From Tetrastigma voinierianum (lineage: Eukaryota; Streptophyta; Magnoliopsida; Vitales; Vitaceae), in assembly GCA_016808115.1 (NCBI GenBank), contig JAEQBH010000989.1, positions 248,001 through 312,000 on the forward strand: DNA of 64,000 nucleotides. Reading direction: 5' to 3'. Shown here piece by piece: positions 10,161 to 20,239 of the stretch. The position numbers were made by a program, and so were the translations under genes. The notes under the pieces were generated by a model that saw only the letters and a list, made by a program, of their open reading frames with translations, had not been told where the DNA came from and did not search any database. Within the stretch, counting starts at the first letter, position 1, and every line of letters begins with the position of its first letter.

Positions 10161-12640
10161 CAAACTAGTCTTGCCTTGTACCTTTACTTCACCCCAAAGC
10201 TTTCTTCAACACCCATTTCACGAATGACTTTCTTCCCTTTTGTAGCCTCACCATGTCCCATGTCCTACTTTTTTTTACAGACTCATCCCTTCTCATAGCA
10301 ATCATCCACTTACTTGAATCACCCGCAACTAAAGCCTCTCATGTTAATTGACTTCACTGTGACCAATATTATCTACTACACTGGGCAACCATTAGCTTTA
10401 CCATATTTCGTGGTGGCCAATAGTCCTCTCTCTATCTCTAGCACAAAATATTGTTACATTGAATCAGTCGTAGGACACTTTCGCTTATCCGAATTAAGAA
10501 CCAAACTAGTCTCAAACTCCACTTGTCATCAACTTTCACACCTGGCCCTCAACACTAGACTCTTTAGAGCTAAGGCTTCTAAATCATGGAAGTCTCATCA
10601 AAAATCACATCTCCGCACTACCAATTTCTTGGTTTCGAACACCAATTTATAACCTTCTCACACCACAGATTTATAACTACAAGAAATATACACTTCATGG
10701 ATCTAGGTTCTAAACTTCCCATTATCAACATGTGGCATATGTGTATCCAAAAATGTTCAAATTAATAAATAGAGGACTACTAGACCACCTCTCGAGGAGT
10801 CTTCATAGCAACCGAGGGGAGAATCCGCTGATCAAATAACAGGCAGTGGACACAGTTTCTGCCCAAAAAGACTTCAGAAACCAAGCATTAGAGAGCATGC
10901 ATCTGACCTTCTCCATCAAAGTCCTATTCATAAGCTCCGCTACACCATTCGTTGTGGGAGGCGACAAACCGAACGATGTCTAACAATTCCCTCTTTATTT
11001 CACAGAGTGTTAAACTCATCAGAACAAAACTCTAACCCATTATTAGTGCAAGACACTTCACTTGCCTCCTATTTACTTCTCAATCATTGTCTTCCAATCT
11101 TGAATGTTGAAAACACATCACCTTTTTGTTTCAAGAAGAATACCCATACCTTACGTGAGAAATCATCAATGATCGTCAACATATAAGTAGCACCTCCCAT
11201 AAGATAGGTCTAAATGTAGATAGTCAAGCAACCCCTTTGACTTATGAATGCCTGAAGAGAATCTAACTCGCTTCTGTTTCCCAAAAACGCAGTGCTCACA
11301 AAACTATAACTTGTTTTCTTCACATCTAAAAGTCCTCTTCTACTCAACTCTACCATACCACTTTCACTCATGTGCCCAAGACGCATGTGCCAGAGTTTCA
11401 TAATATCATCCTCTGATAATGAACGAGATGCAACAACAACATCTCCTATAACAGTAGAACCCTGCATAACATATTATATGGCGATCTTTTGATGACCCTT
11501 CATCACAACTAGGGCTCCTTTACTAGTCTTCAGGACTCCACCTTCACCAATGTATTTGTACCCTTTTAAGTCAAAAGTACTCAAGGATATCAAATTCCAC
11601 TTCAAATTAGGAACATGTCTGAAGTCACCAAGAGTACAAACTACTCCATCAAACATCCTAATGTGAATTGTCCCAAGACCTGCTTCCTTACAAGATGCAT
11701 TGTTACCCATCAAAACCACACCTTTATGCATAGGTTCATATGTAGAGAACCAGCCCCGATTAGGAGTCATGTGAAACGTACAACCAAAATCTAAAATTCA
11801 ATTCTCACCAGCTCTCAAATTAGCATCTAATGTAACCAGAAGTTCTCCATCAGTCTGATATGATTCCATAGCACTGGCCTCACCAAATTTCCTAGATTTC
11901 TCTCCTTGTTTGTTCTAGAATTTCTTCTCCCTATTCTGCAGCTTGAAACACTCCTTCTTGATGTGGCCCTTTTTCTTGCAGTAATTGCATATTTTATTAA
12001 AATTCCTAGATTTTGACCTTTTCCTCTATTCTTCACTCACTGCACTTTCTAGCGTACCCTACCACGTACAAACAAATATCTCCAAGCGCTCGCACTTACA
12101 ATTAATTGCTTCATTTTCTCTTTAAAAAACAGAGCCTTTATTTAGGGTTAGGGTATCACGACTATATAAAATCGTATCTTTGAAAGTTGCATAATAATTA
12201 GGGAAGTTTAACACAACAAACAACATTAACCCTAGGTCTTCTTCTTCATATTTAACCTCCAAAGTTTCTAGATCTGCAACAATTTCTTTAAAGGTCGTAA
12301 GATGATCTTCTAAAGATGTACCTTCTACCATATAATGCGAATACAATCATTGGTTCAAGTGCAACTTACTCGTAAGACTTTTCGTCATGTACAAATCTTC
12401 CAACTTCTACCATAACGTATCGAGCAGTAGTTCTTCCTTTCCTTTATAACATCTCATAGAACTATTTGATAAATGAATGAACTAAGAGGTGGTCACAAAC
12501 CCATGTTTTCCTTTGTTAAATGATGATCAGCTACATCAAACAAGTTTGCATAACGCTATCTTGTATCTCATTTGGCAATGTCACGCAAAGAGTCTAAAAT
12601 CTTCAACGCAACCAAAACCAGTATCACACCAATATAATTT
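10161..12640 (-). pseudogene. Copia A gag, protease, integrase and N-terminal RT
   Basis: Minus strand, from high coordinates down. 12122-12420 is the copia Gag (UBN2-type) domain: LYMTKSLTSKLHLNQ, then GTSLEDHLTTFKEIV and TFKDTILYSRDTLTL. 11949-11990 encodes an intact C-X2-C-X4-H-X4-C zinc knuckle (CNYCKKKGHIKKEC). The protease core near 11780-11810 reads ILDFGCTFHMTP, with the usual D-S-G changed to D-F-G. 11474-11770 continues the protease fold. 11290-11420 is the pre-integrase motif LWHMRLGHMS. 11000-11200 is the integrase core start (TYMLTIIDDFSRKVWVFFLK). 10200-10370 is the RT start (KWVLKK, then YKARLV), cut off at ~10161 by the nested LTR. Stops and frameshifts are present throughout. 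Confidence 0.8.
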
Positions 12641-12704
12641 CTGAATTTATGAAACGTTGATCGATAAGATCAAAAACTGAACCGTCCCACGCTTTTATGA
12701 TCAA

Positions 12705-13000
12705 TGACACAATAAAGAAATACGTAGTAAATAAAGAAAAACACAAGATTTAATGGAAACCCTTGTTATGAAAAACCACGTTATTGAGAAAGCTTCACTA
12801 TCAATTCTGAGAGAATTACAAAGTGCGGTTTGTAGGAATAAACCTAATGTGTTTGTATAATGAAAATACATCGAAAGCGTAAAGGTTCATACCGCTCATC
12901 CTCCGCTATTCACAATCGCATCCCTAATTTTTCTCAACTTTTTCTTTCACAAAAGTCTCACCGTTGGCCTTCTTGCCCATAAAAGTTCTAAACCAAATTC
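12705..13000 (-). repeat. 5' LTR of copia element A
   Basis: Partner of 5305-5600. The element-strand end (TTATTGTGTCA at 12705) is followed inward by TGATCATAAAAGCGTGGGA, a plausible but degenerate remnant of the TGGTATCAGAGC initiator-Met tRNA primer site. The right edge near 13000 is set only by where similarity to the other LTR fades. Confidence 0.65.
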
Positions 13001-13540
13001 AGTTCACAAAACAACAAAAACAATAAAATGGAAAAAAAACACATCAAAACCTTTAAAAGAAGGAATAAAAGATGAATAAGTTAATGACATAATTTAAAGA
13101 AAAAACTAATTAAAACTAGGAAATCTGATTCAAGAAGGGGTGTTTGGATCTCTAAGTCATGTTCTTTTCTATGTTCTTTAAAAAATCAAAACATAGAAAA
13201 GAAAGAATGAAAGGGAATGACATAATTTTAAAAAAATAAAAATGGGAACCTCATTCCACAAATAAGCGAGTCTGGATCTCTATCATGTCTTAAATTCAGA
13301 CAAACTGTAAAGAGGAGAAGCACCCAACCCACAAAGGAGATATGAATATCCACCTCACGTATCCTGTGATTATCCTCCTTCTTTGTCTTCATAGTTCTCG
13401 CTCCTCTCCAAAGTTGATAATAAAATTAAAGTTAAAATGAATGCATTTTTTATCTTAAATAAAAATTCTTTATAGCTAATGGAAGGACCAAGTTAAAGTT
13501 TTCAAGATAACAAGCTTGTAATAGATAGTAAATAGATGTC
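13001..13540. other. AT-rich spacer with two copies of a dispersed short repeat
   Basis: No gene is visible. Two imperfect copies at ~13085-13160 and ~13205-13290 share AATGACATAATTT, an A-rich tract, AACCTCATTCC or AATCTGATTC, and GG/TCTGGATCTCT. Related copies occur at ~5150-5225 and ~30940-31020. The end of the stretch is a TA run (13541-13554) that borders copia element B. Confidence 0.5.
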
Positions 13541-13554
13541 AATATATATATATA

Positions 13555-14083
13555 TGTTGGATATAGTGAATGAAATGGATGACATTCATCGATACTTTGT
13601 TCTAAAACTGATTTTCAGTTATAAGAAATTAATGACACTCAATGAATGAGATTAATGACATTAATTAATAATTTATTTCGAAATTCTAAAAGTTAGGGAA
13701 GCCAAAAGGTTTGGCATTCCAAAAGGTCTAGTCTCTCCTTTATATAAAGGTTGCTCTGGTATTTCTTAAACATACCAAAAGAGATTATCGAGTCTCTCGT
13801 TTTTTCCTTCCTTCGTCTCCTTTCTTTGGTTTAAGATAGTGCAAACATCATCGTCACGGAGCGGCGACAGTGTTGTCGACCATTCGACACCCGTTTTATC
13901 CTGGGAGACAGACGCCCTGGAATCTCTCAAGCACCAATGGAGACTGCAGAATCGCTTATTAAGGAGACGCGACGCTCAATGAGACTCTGTGATTTTCGTA
14001 TTATTTGGTTTCTGTTTTGTTTCGTAATGGTCTTTCTTGCGCCTTTACTTTCTCTCTCTCGTAATCCTCAGAACAGTATAACA
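13555..14083 (+). repeat. 5' LTR of copia element B
   Basis: 529 bp, starting TGTTGG and ending ATAACA. Pairs with 19574-20078: long identical blocks such as ATAAGAAATTAATGACACTC and GATAGTGCAAACATCATCG are interrupted by many 1-10 bp indels. A TATA element (CTTTATATAAAG) is intact here and damaged in the 3' copy. Confidence 0.85.
13739..13750 (+). promoter_or_regulatory. TATA box of copia B 5' LTR
   Basis: CTTTATATAAAG, itself palindromic, sits about 185 bp into the LTR. The corresponding site in the 3' LTR (near 19750) reads CCTTATATGTTG, so the 3' copy has lost it. Confidence 0.55.
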
Positions 14084-15090
14084 ATAAACTTAAAAACATA
14101 TTATATGGGGAAGAAACAAAGAAGACGACGTGAAAGCGGCAAGACGTCTAAATTGATCTACAGAGTAGCGACAGGAAAAAAATCAAGTAAAGGAAAAGTT
14201 TTTTTTTAAGTTTTCTTTATTTGTTAAAAGAAAACACGTGAGATAAATAATCCTTTTAAATATTTTTTTTCCAATTTTCCTTGTGGATATTTTAAGGGAT
14301 TAAAAGACAAAAGTGTCTTAAAAGGAAAAAAAAATGAAAAAAAAAATTATTAACCAATTTATTTTACGGTTTGAAGAAGAGATTTTTTTTCTTTTAAAGG
14401 AAAAAAATTTGTTTCATTCCTCCGTTTTGAAAAACCAACTTTGCTTTCTGACCAAACAAAAAAAAAAAAAGGATTCTTTTTCTGGAAAAAAAAAAAAAGA
14501 TTTCTTTGTTTTAAGAATTCTCGTTTTTTTTCGTTTCTCGAAAGGAAAAAAAAAAAGATTTCTTTGTTTTAAGAATTCCTCGTTTTTTTTCCGTTCGAGA
14601 AAGAAAAAAGGAAAATCTTTACAAAAACCAAACAAACAAGTGCTTATTGTTTACTCAAAGAAAATCCTAGTACATACGAGGAAGGGTTTCAACCTGCATC
14701 TTCGGGCATTCAAATCTTAATGCTCTAACCACAAGGCCACATGCTTTGTTGTGATATTTTCGAGTGAACATATAGCGATAAGGAGAAAAGTCTTTTTAGG
14801 CTAAAAACCCTTTCTCACTTTGTGAGTTCAGGTTACACCCTTTCGTGGTCTTAGGAATTTGAAACTACAAAACAAAGAAGTTCTGTCTAAGAAGGTTGGA
14901 AATTAAGTGGGACCGCGTTTTGTGACTCCCTCCACCTTTCCCGGGAACGAAGACATTCTGCCTATGAGTGCCATGAGCCTGCTCTCAAGCTTTACCTCAC
15001 CGCCTTTCCGGGAATATTTGTTACGTGTTAATTTCCAATTATTCTCGCAAATTGGTTTTGGGAATAGAAATTGATCAATTTTCTATAATT
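14084..15090 (+). other. Leader of copia B: low-complexity A/T tracts and a tRNA-like relic
   Basis: Between the 5' LTR and gag. 14170-14640 is dominated by A- and T-homopolymer runs, including a ~60-bp tandem duplication (unit AAGATTTCTTTGTTTTAAG...TCG) centred near 14550. Lysine- or phenylalanine-rich frames across it on both strands follow from composition. 14680-14740 carries a tRNA-like segment (listed separately). 14880-15060 shows no feature. Confidence 0.55.
14680..14740 (-). repeat. tRNA-derived (SINE-like) relic with A and B boxes
   Basis: On the minus strand TGGCCTTGTGGTTAGAGCA (14721-14739) resembles a tRNA D-arm/A box, and GGTTGAAACCC (14684-14694) resembles a T-arm/B box. They are spaced about as in a real tRNA gene. 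No clean acceptor stem or anticodon arm can be folded by eye, so I read it as a SINE head or tRNA pseudogene, not a working tRNA. Confidence 0.45.
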
Positions 15091-16010
15091 TGCAGAGAAA
15101 TGGACATTGGTTCAGTACACTATGGTTCTACCGTCCGTCGCGTGGCAACCTTTCATCAGGACACAAGCACCGCAATGCCTACTACTTGCTCATTCGTTCC
15201 TCTCACCTGGAGAAACCAGAAATTCAGTGGGACTTACTCTCAAAAGGTGGCAGCAAAAGATGCTATTCCTATTTGACCACCTCGAATCTTGCAGATTCTT
15301 TCACTCGAAGAAGCTCCAAGCTCAAAGAAGATGAGCAGCGATATCCAAGTCATCGTTGTTGTGATGCTTAAACATTCACTTTCGTGCGTGAACTACGTCA
15401 TGAATGCTTTAACCGATTCTCTATACAATGTGTGTATACGTATTAAGAAAATCAAGCAAGGAGCTATGGGAATCACTATACCGAATATAAAACCTGAGGA
15501 CGTCGGCCAAAAAGTTCGTCAGGCTTCGATTCCCCCGACATAAATGGTAGATTCCAAGACTATGGCCGGGCCAAGTCCAAGAACTTCAAGTAATCTCCAT
15601 GAGATTCATGCCGAGGGAATGATGTCGAGCGAAACTTTTCCGCGGCGTACCTATTATCGAAACCGCCTCCCGCTGGTAAAGACTTCAAAAACTACCTCAA
15701 ACATAAGAGAAAGGATATGAGCATCGAAGATCTAGTTATTCGACTTCGCATTGAAGAAGACAATAAAGGATATGAGAAGAAAATGGTACATTAATCCCAA
15801 CGAGGCTACAATAACTTCAGGAACACGGTCAAGGTTCCAAGTTCAAAAAAGGCAACAACAAAGGAAAGGCACTAAGCTTCAGGACCAAAGGGGAGTGTTC
15901 AAGAAGCAAACATCGGGAACAAGCCTAACCTGTGGGAAGCAAGGTCACAAATATTCTGATTGCAGACTTCCAAAGAAAAACAAACTTAAGGAAGCCAATG
16001 TGGTTGACGA
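15090..16010 (+). pseudogene. Copia B gag, frameshifted
   Basis: Begins at the ATG near 15101 and moves between frames at least three times. One frame gives FNGL-type folding context then RWQQKMLFLFDHLE (15230-15300), another LKEDEQRYPS (15310-15350), another NYVMNALTDSLYNV (15390-15430). 15540-15760 continues VDSKTMAG and IEDLVIRLRIEED. 15751-16000 reads GSRFQ, the knuckle TCGKQGHKYSDCR and then KKNKLKEANVVDDL. The zinc knuckle lacks its first cysteine (S in its place), so metal binding would be lost. Order and motifs are typical of a copia Gag. Confidence 0.75.
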
Positions 16011-16480
16011 CCTCTCCAAGGATGTGTATGAAATTGACCTCACTGCAGTGATCTCTGAGGTGAACTTGGTGGGATCAAATCCCAAGGAATGGTGGATTGA
16101 CACTGGTGCTACTCCGCCATGTCTGGGTTTCAGGGATAAGATGATACAGCCTCCGCACTCCTTGAAGCACTGAGAGTCAGAGAAAGGTGTTCATGGGAAT
16201 CGCCACATCTGATATCAAAGGACAAGGTGGTCTTGAAGATGACTGGGAGAAAGAACTCGACTTAACAAATGTAAGTTATATACTCTGAAATCCGCAAGAA
16301 CTTGGTGTCTGGTTCAATGCTCAATGGTCATGGATTTCTTGGCCAGTGTTTCGAGTCCGACAAATCTTGTTCTATCAAAGAGCCAATGTATGTCTAAAAG
16401 GGTATATGAGTGGCTGCAGATGGAAGCTTAATATAATGACTATCATTAAGTCAGATATGGATAAAGTTGGGCTTCTTCAC
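16011..16480 (+). pseudogene. Copia B protease region
   Basis: EWWIDTGAT with the catalytic DTG at 16099-16107 is intact, in frame with ISEVNLVGSNPK just before it. The frame then breaks at a TGA near 16172. Protease-fold remnants continue to ~16480 in other frames (GQGGLEDD, RKNLVSGSMLNGHGF-like text near 16290-16340). Confidence 0.7.
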
Positions 16481-16496
16481 TTATATTCTCGAGTCA

Positions 16497-17400
16497 TCTA
16501 ATCTATGGCATGGTAGATTAGGACATGTTAATTATGATACATTATGTGAACAATTAACTTAAATCATATACCAACTTTCCAATCGATGCAAAGCACAAAG
16601 TTGGGAAACTTGTGTTGAGGCAAACTAACCAGTCATCTTTTCAAAGTATTGAAAGACACACTGAACCTTCTTGACTTAATTCATAGTGATATATGTGATT
16701 CAAGCTCACAAACAAGAGGTGGTAATAAATATTTTATTACCTTTGTTGATGATAGAATTGGCATCATATATGTGTACTTACTTAAAAGTAAGAGCGAGGC
16801 GAGAGAAATTCTGCTCTTCTACAAAAAAACGGTTGAGAATCAACTCATTAGAAAATTAAAGCTGAGAAGTGATCGAGGTGGAGAGTATGACCGCCATTTG
16901 TCGACCTTGTGCTCAACATAGGATTATACATGAAAACCACAACACCTTATTCGCCACAATCTAATGGAGTGGATTGTTTTAAAATCTCGCACTCTAAAGA
17001 AATGATGAATGCAATGCCGATGTTTCCGGGTCACCATTAAAACATGTGGGGAGAAGCCATTTATCTCGCTAATTACCTTCTAAATAAGGTACCTAAAAAG
17101 AAAGCGTAAAAGTCTCCATATGCTATGGAAAGGAAATGAAGCCATCCTGCCAAATACTTATGAAAGCGTGGGGATGTCTCGTTAGTGGCGCCTCCCACCC
17201 AAAAAGGTGAAAATAGAACCTAAAACGATTGCCTGCATCTTCATTGGTTATGCACATAACAATGTCGCCATCGATTTCTTGCTTATGAGTCTACATCCCT
17301 GATATTCACCAACACGATAATGGAATCGAGGAATGCCTCATTCTTTCGAGGATGTGTTTCCATACGATCCAAGTGAAAGCCTAGTTCATCAAACGATGTC
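16497..17400 (+). pseudogene. Copia B integrase
   Basis: The zinc-binding pre-integrase motif reads NLWHGRLGHVNYDTL at 16500-16545. 16649-16920 holds the integrase core: LLDLIHSDICDSSSQTRGG, KYFITFVDD and KLRSDRGGEYD, with two of the D-D-E acidic positions visible. Further text (TTPYSPQSNGV near 16940, MWGEAIYLANYLLNKVPKKKA near 17040-17105, IACIFIGYAHN near 17230) covers the rest of the fold in broken frames. Confidence 0.75.
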
Positions 17401-17589
17401 GAGACTATTCCATGAAAATATCGTGATGAAGATATCATGAAGAGCAGAAACCCAGCACGTAAAGGGCAAGGACGTAAAAATCATTCGTCCAGATTTTCGA
17501 CATACATGCTCGAAGGGGAACCTCAAACCTATAAAGAGCAAAGGAACTCTACTTGAGTCTCATGTGGAAAGAGGCAATTAACAAATAAA

Positions 17590-19080
17590 TTGATTCCATA
17601 TCAGTATAACCATACTTGGGAATTAGTGAATCTTCCACGGTTGTAAACCTCTAAGTTCCAAGTGGATTTTAAGAGAAACTGAAAGCGCACTGGGATCAAT
17701 AGACAACACAAGGCAAGACTTGTGGATCAAAGTGGCTTGTGCAAACCGGTGGTCTCGATTATTTTGACACGTATCTCCTCCTCGTGACGAGAAATAACCC
17801 ATAAGGATGGTGCTTACCATCGCACTAAAATATCTTCGAGGTACATCAAATGGGATGTCAAGACAAAATTTTCCTTAAATGGAGATTTGAATGAAGAATC
17901 TACAGCAACCCGAGGGGTTCTTCAGCCCGGACAAGAAATGAAAGTCTCAGATTGGTGAAATCCTTGTGTTTCTGATTAAAAACAAAGACCAAACAATGGC
18001 GAGAAATTTGACAACGTTATGTTGTCACATGGATTCAAAATCAATGAACGTGACAAGTGTGTCTATGTCAAAGACGATGAACACGGTTGCGTCATTGTAT
18101 GTTTGTAGCGTGTGATGATATGCCGACGGTTTGGTGAGTGACATGATAAGATGATTACATCTACCAAGAACATGTTGAATTCAAGATTTGACATGAAAGA
18201 CATGGGACTTGCTGATGTTATTTGGGAATAAAAAAATCAAAAAGAACATCGCATGGACTCAAAGGTTAGTCACACTATGTCAATATTCTCGGGGAAATTG
18301 ATAAGGATACCCTGGTATAGCTAGAACACCTAAGTATGTAACTTTACACTTTTCCAAGAATAAAGGAGAGGTTGCCTAAGTAGAACTCTGGGGAGATAGG
18401 GAGTCTAGCTGTACTTAATGAGTTGTACAAGACCGTACATAGCCTATGCGCTATCAATAAACCGAGTAGTACACGAGCAATCCCTGAGCTATGCATCGGG
18501 CAAGGAATAATGAGAGTATTGAAATACTTACGATTCACTCGTGACTATGAGCTGCACTACACAAGATATCCTGCTGTACTTGAAGGATACAGTGATGCTA
18601 ATTGGATATCTAATGATAAAGACTCAAAATCCCATAGTGGTTATGTCTACATCGAGGTGCGCTTAAGATTGCGGAAATCCTCAAACAGACGGTTATTGCC
18701 GCATCCACAATGGAACTGAGTTTATAGCACTAGACAAATGTGGGGAAGAGGTGTAATGGCTACGCTACTTCTTAGAGGACATTTCTAAGGTGGCCAAAGC
18801 CGCTGCCTCCAATATGCACATTGTGATAGTCAACTGCTTATCAGAGCACAAAATAGTATGTATAATGGTAAGTCTAGACATATCCGTCAGACAATACCAT
18901 TAAAACAACTTCAACTCGTTATCTCTACAGATTATGTAAATCTAAGGACAACATTGCGCATCCGCTTAACCAAAGGGTTAAATAGAGAGTCAAGGAAAAG
19001 TCATCGTAAGGGAAATGGGACTAAAGTCTCGTAAAAGAATAAGTCAATGCAATGGATACCCAACCTAGCTGACCGAGATC
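17590..19080 (+). pseudogene. Copia B reverse transcriptase and RNase H
   Basis: RT text starts at HTWELVNLP (~17608), passes SKFQVDFKRN, KARLV (~17716), and continues at ~17850-17940 with DVKTKFSLNGDLNEE, at ~18000-18090 with EKFDNVMLSHGFKINERDKC and at ~18190 with SRFDMKDMGLADV. The YVDD region near 18110 is destroyed (RVMICRRF). RNase H is clear at 18500-18650: IMRVLKYLRFTRDYELHYTR, then EGYSDANWISND and SHSGYV. It ends near 19080 with STRYLYRLCKSKDNIA and related C-terminal text. Stops are frequent. Confidence 0.8.
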
Positions 19081-19573
19081 CTAAGATCTAGGTTCAAAGG
19101 ACAACCAAATTGTAAAGACTTTGATACAATCACTGTGGGATATTATCGTGTCCATTCCCCATGATGAACAAGATGCTCATAAGAAGGTTGTTATGCTTCA
19201 CCCATCTTCTAAGATTACAAGAGTAACATGAGCCACTTAATTCTACAGAGATCACCTATGTAAGAGTGAAGTAAACGCTTCAGGAATAGAATTGTATACC
19301 AAATCTACTAAACTCTTTGTAATCAAAGATGTCCATGGTCAAAATTAATACAAAAGTGAACCCAATTGTGTTTGGAAGATTCTTGTGTGAGATATGTCAT
19401 CGTCACACAAATGGTAATAGTTCAAGGGACATCATTCACTGCACTAATATGTCATATCACAAGGAAGGTTCAAAGGGTAAACACCACCTCCTATGCAAGT
19501 TTCAACCCGCTGTTTCTATCACTCGCATAAACCGTTTCAGCCTTGGTCATCAATTTCTGTCTCATGTGGGGAA

Positions 19574-20076
19574 TTACATATAGAATTTGAAATGATTATC
19601 TTCATCTGATATATGTTCTTAAACTTTGATTTCATTTATAAGAAATTAATGACACTCAATGAATGAGATTAATGACACTAATTAATAATTTATTTCTAAT
19701 TTAAAGTTAGGAAGCCAAAAGGTTCAGAGATTCCAAAAGGTCTAGTCTCCTTATATGTTGCTCGGTATTTTTAAAACACAACAAAAAAAGAGATTAACTC
19801 GGGTTTTTCCTCTTCCTTCGTCCTTTGTCTGATAGTGCAAACATCATCGCTCGCTGAGTGGCTACAAAGTGCTTTTTAGTTCCACCATTCGACAATCTGC
19901 TTATCTTGGGAGACGACGCCTTGAATCTCGGGCACCAACTGAGACTAAGGACCGTTTTGCTGAGATCGTGACTTCACTAGACTCAAGCATTTTCAGATAT
20001 TTGGTTTCCTGGGTTTTGTTCTTGTAATGGTCTTTTCAAGTAGCTTTACTTTCTCAGAATCCTTGTAACAGTGTAT

Positions 20077-20078
<2 letters not shown>
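19574..20078 (+). repeat. 3' LTR of copia element B
   Basis: About 505 bp, partner of 13555-14083, preceded by GTGGGGAATTA (polypurine tract) and ending GTGTATCA. The start is decayed (TACATATAG for TTGGATATAG). Confidence 0.8.

Positions 20079-20117
<39 letters not shown>
20079..20117. repeat. (TA)n microsatellite
   Basis: An uninterrupted TA run of about 39 bp directly abutting the 3' LTR of copia B. The other half of the split repeat is at 13541-13554. Confidence 0.95.
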
Positions 20118-20120
<3 letters not shown>

Positions 20121-20239
20121 AAAATGAATAAATATAACCTACAAAAATTTATTGTCTATAATATAATTCTTTTTTAATAATTTGTAGAGTATTAGTTGAA
20201 TTGTAATTATGAGTTGAAGTTATAAAAATATTATTTTAG

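Larger units (their letters stand above)
5305..13000 (-). mobile_element. Ty1/copia element A, LTR to LTR, with a nested LTR inside
   Basis: Minus-strand copia element. From high to low coordinates: 5' LTR (12705-13000), Gag with zinc knuckle, protease, pre-integrase and integrase, RT, RNase H, 3' LTR (5305-5600). Domain order is that of copia (integrase before RT). The RT is split: its N-terminal part ends near 10161, and the rest resumes near 7027 with SPVVKHSSI. The intervening 3.1 kb is a younger insertion. Both LTRs share the AATAAAGAAA...AAAGAAAAACACAAGATTT string and the sequence around ACAAAGT. Every domain has stops or frameshifts, so the element is dead. Outer boundaries are good to about 10-20 bp. 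Confidence 0.8.
13555..20078 (+). mobile_element. Ty1/copia element B, LTR to LTR, inserted in a TA microsatellite
   Basis: Plus-oriented copia element with LTRs at 13555-14083 and 19574-20078. The left LTR begins TGTTGGATATAGTG; the right one ends GTGTATCA. On the left the element touches a TA run (13541-13554). On the right a 39-bp TA run starts immediately (20079-20117), so it landed inside a TA repeat and the target duplication is hidden in it. Internal order is leader, gag, protease, integrase, RT, RNase H. A GTGGGGAATTA polypurine-type tract precedes the 3' LTR. All coding parts are broken. Confidence 0.85.

Noticed and set aside
10314..10652. 112-residue plus-strand frame
   Set aside because: Antisense shadow of the copia A integrase-RT region, which reads on the minus strand.
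14334..14720. 128-residue K/F-rich frame and its minus-strand counterpart
   Set aside because: Composition only: A and T homopolymer runs with a tandem duplication in the leader of copia B.
14680..14740. Functional tRNA gene
   Set aside because: A and B boxes are present, but no acceptor stem or clean anticodon arm could be folded.
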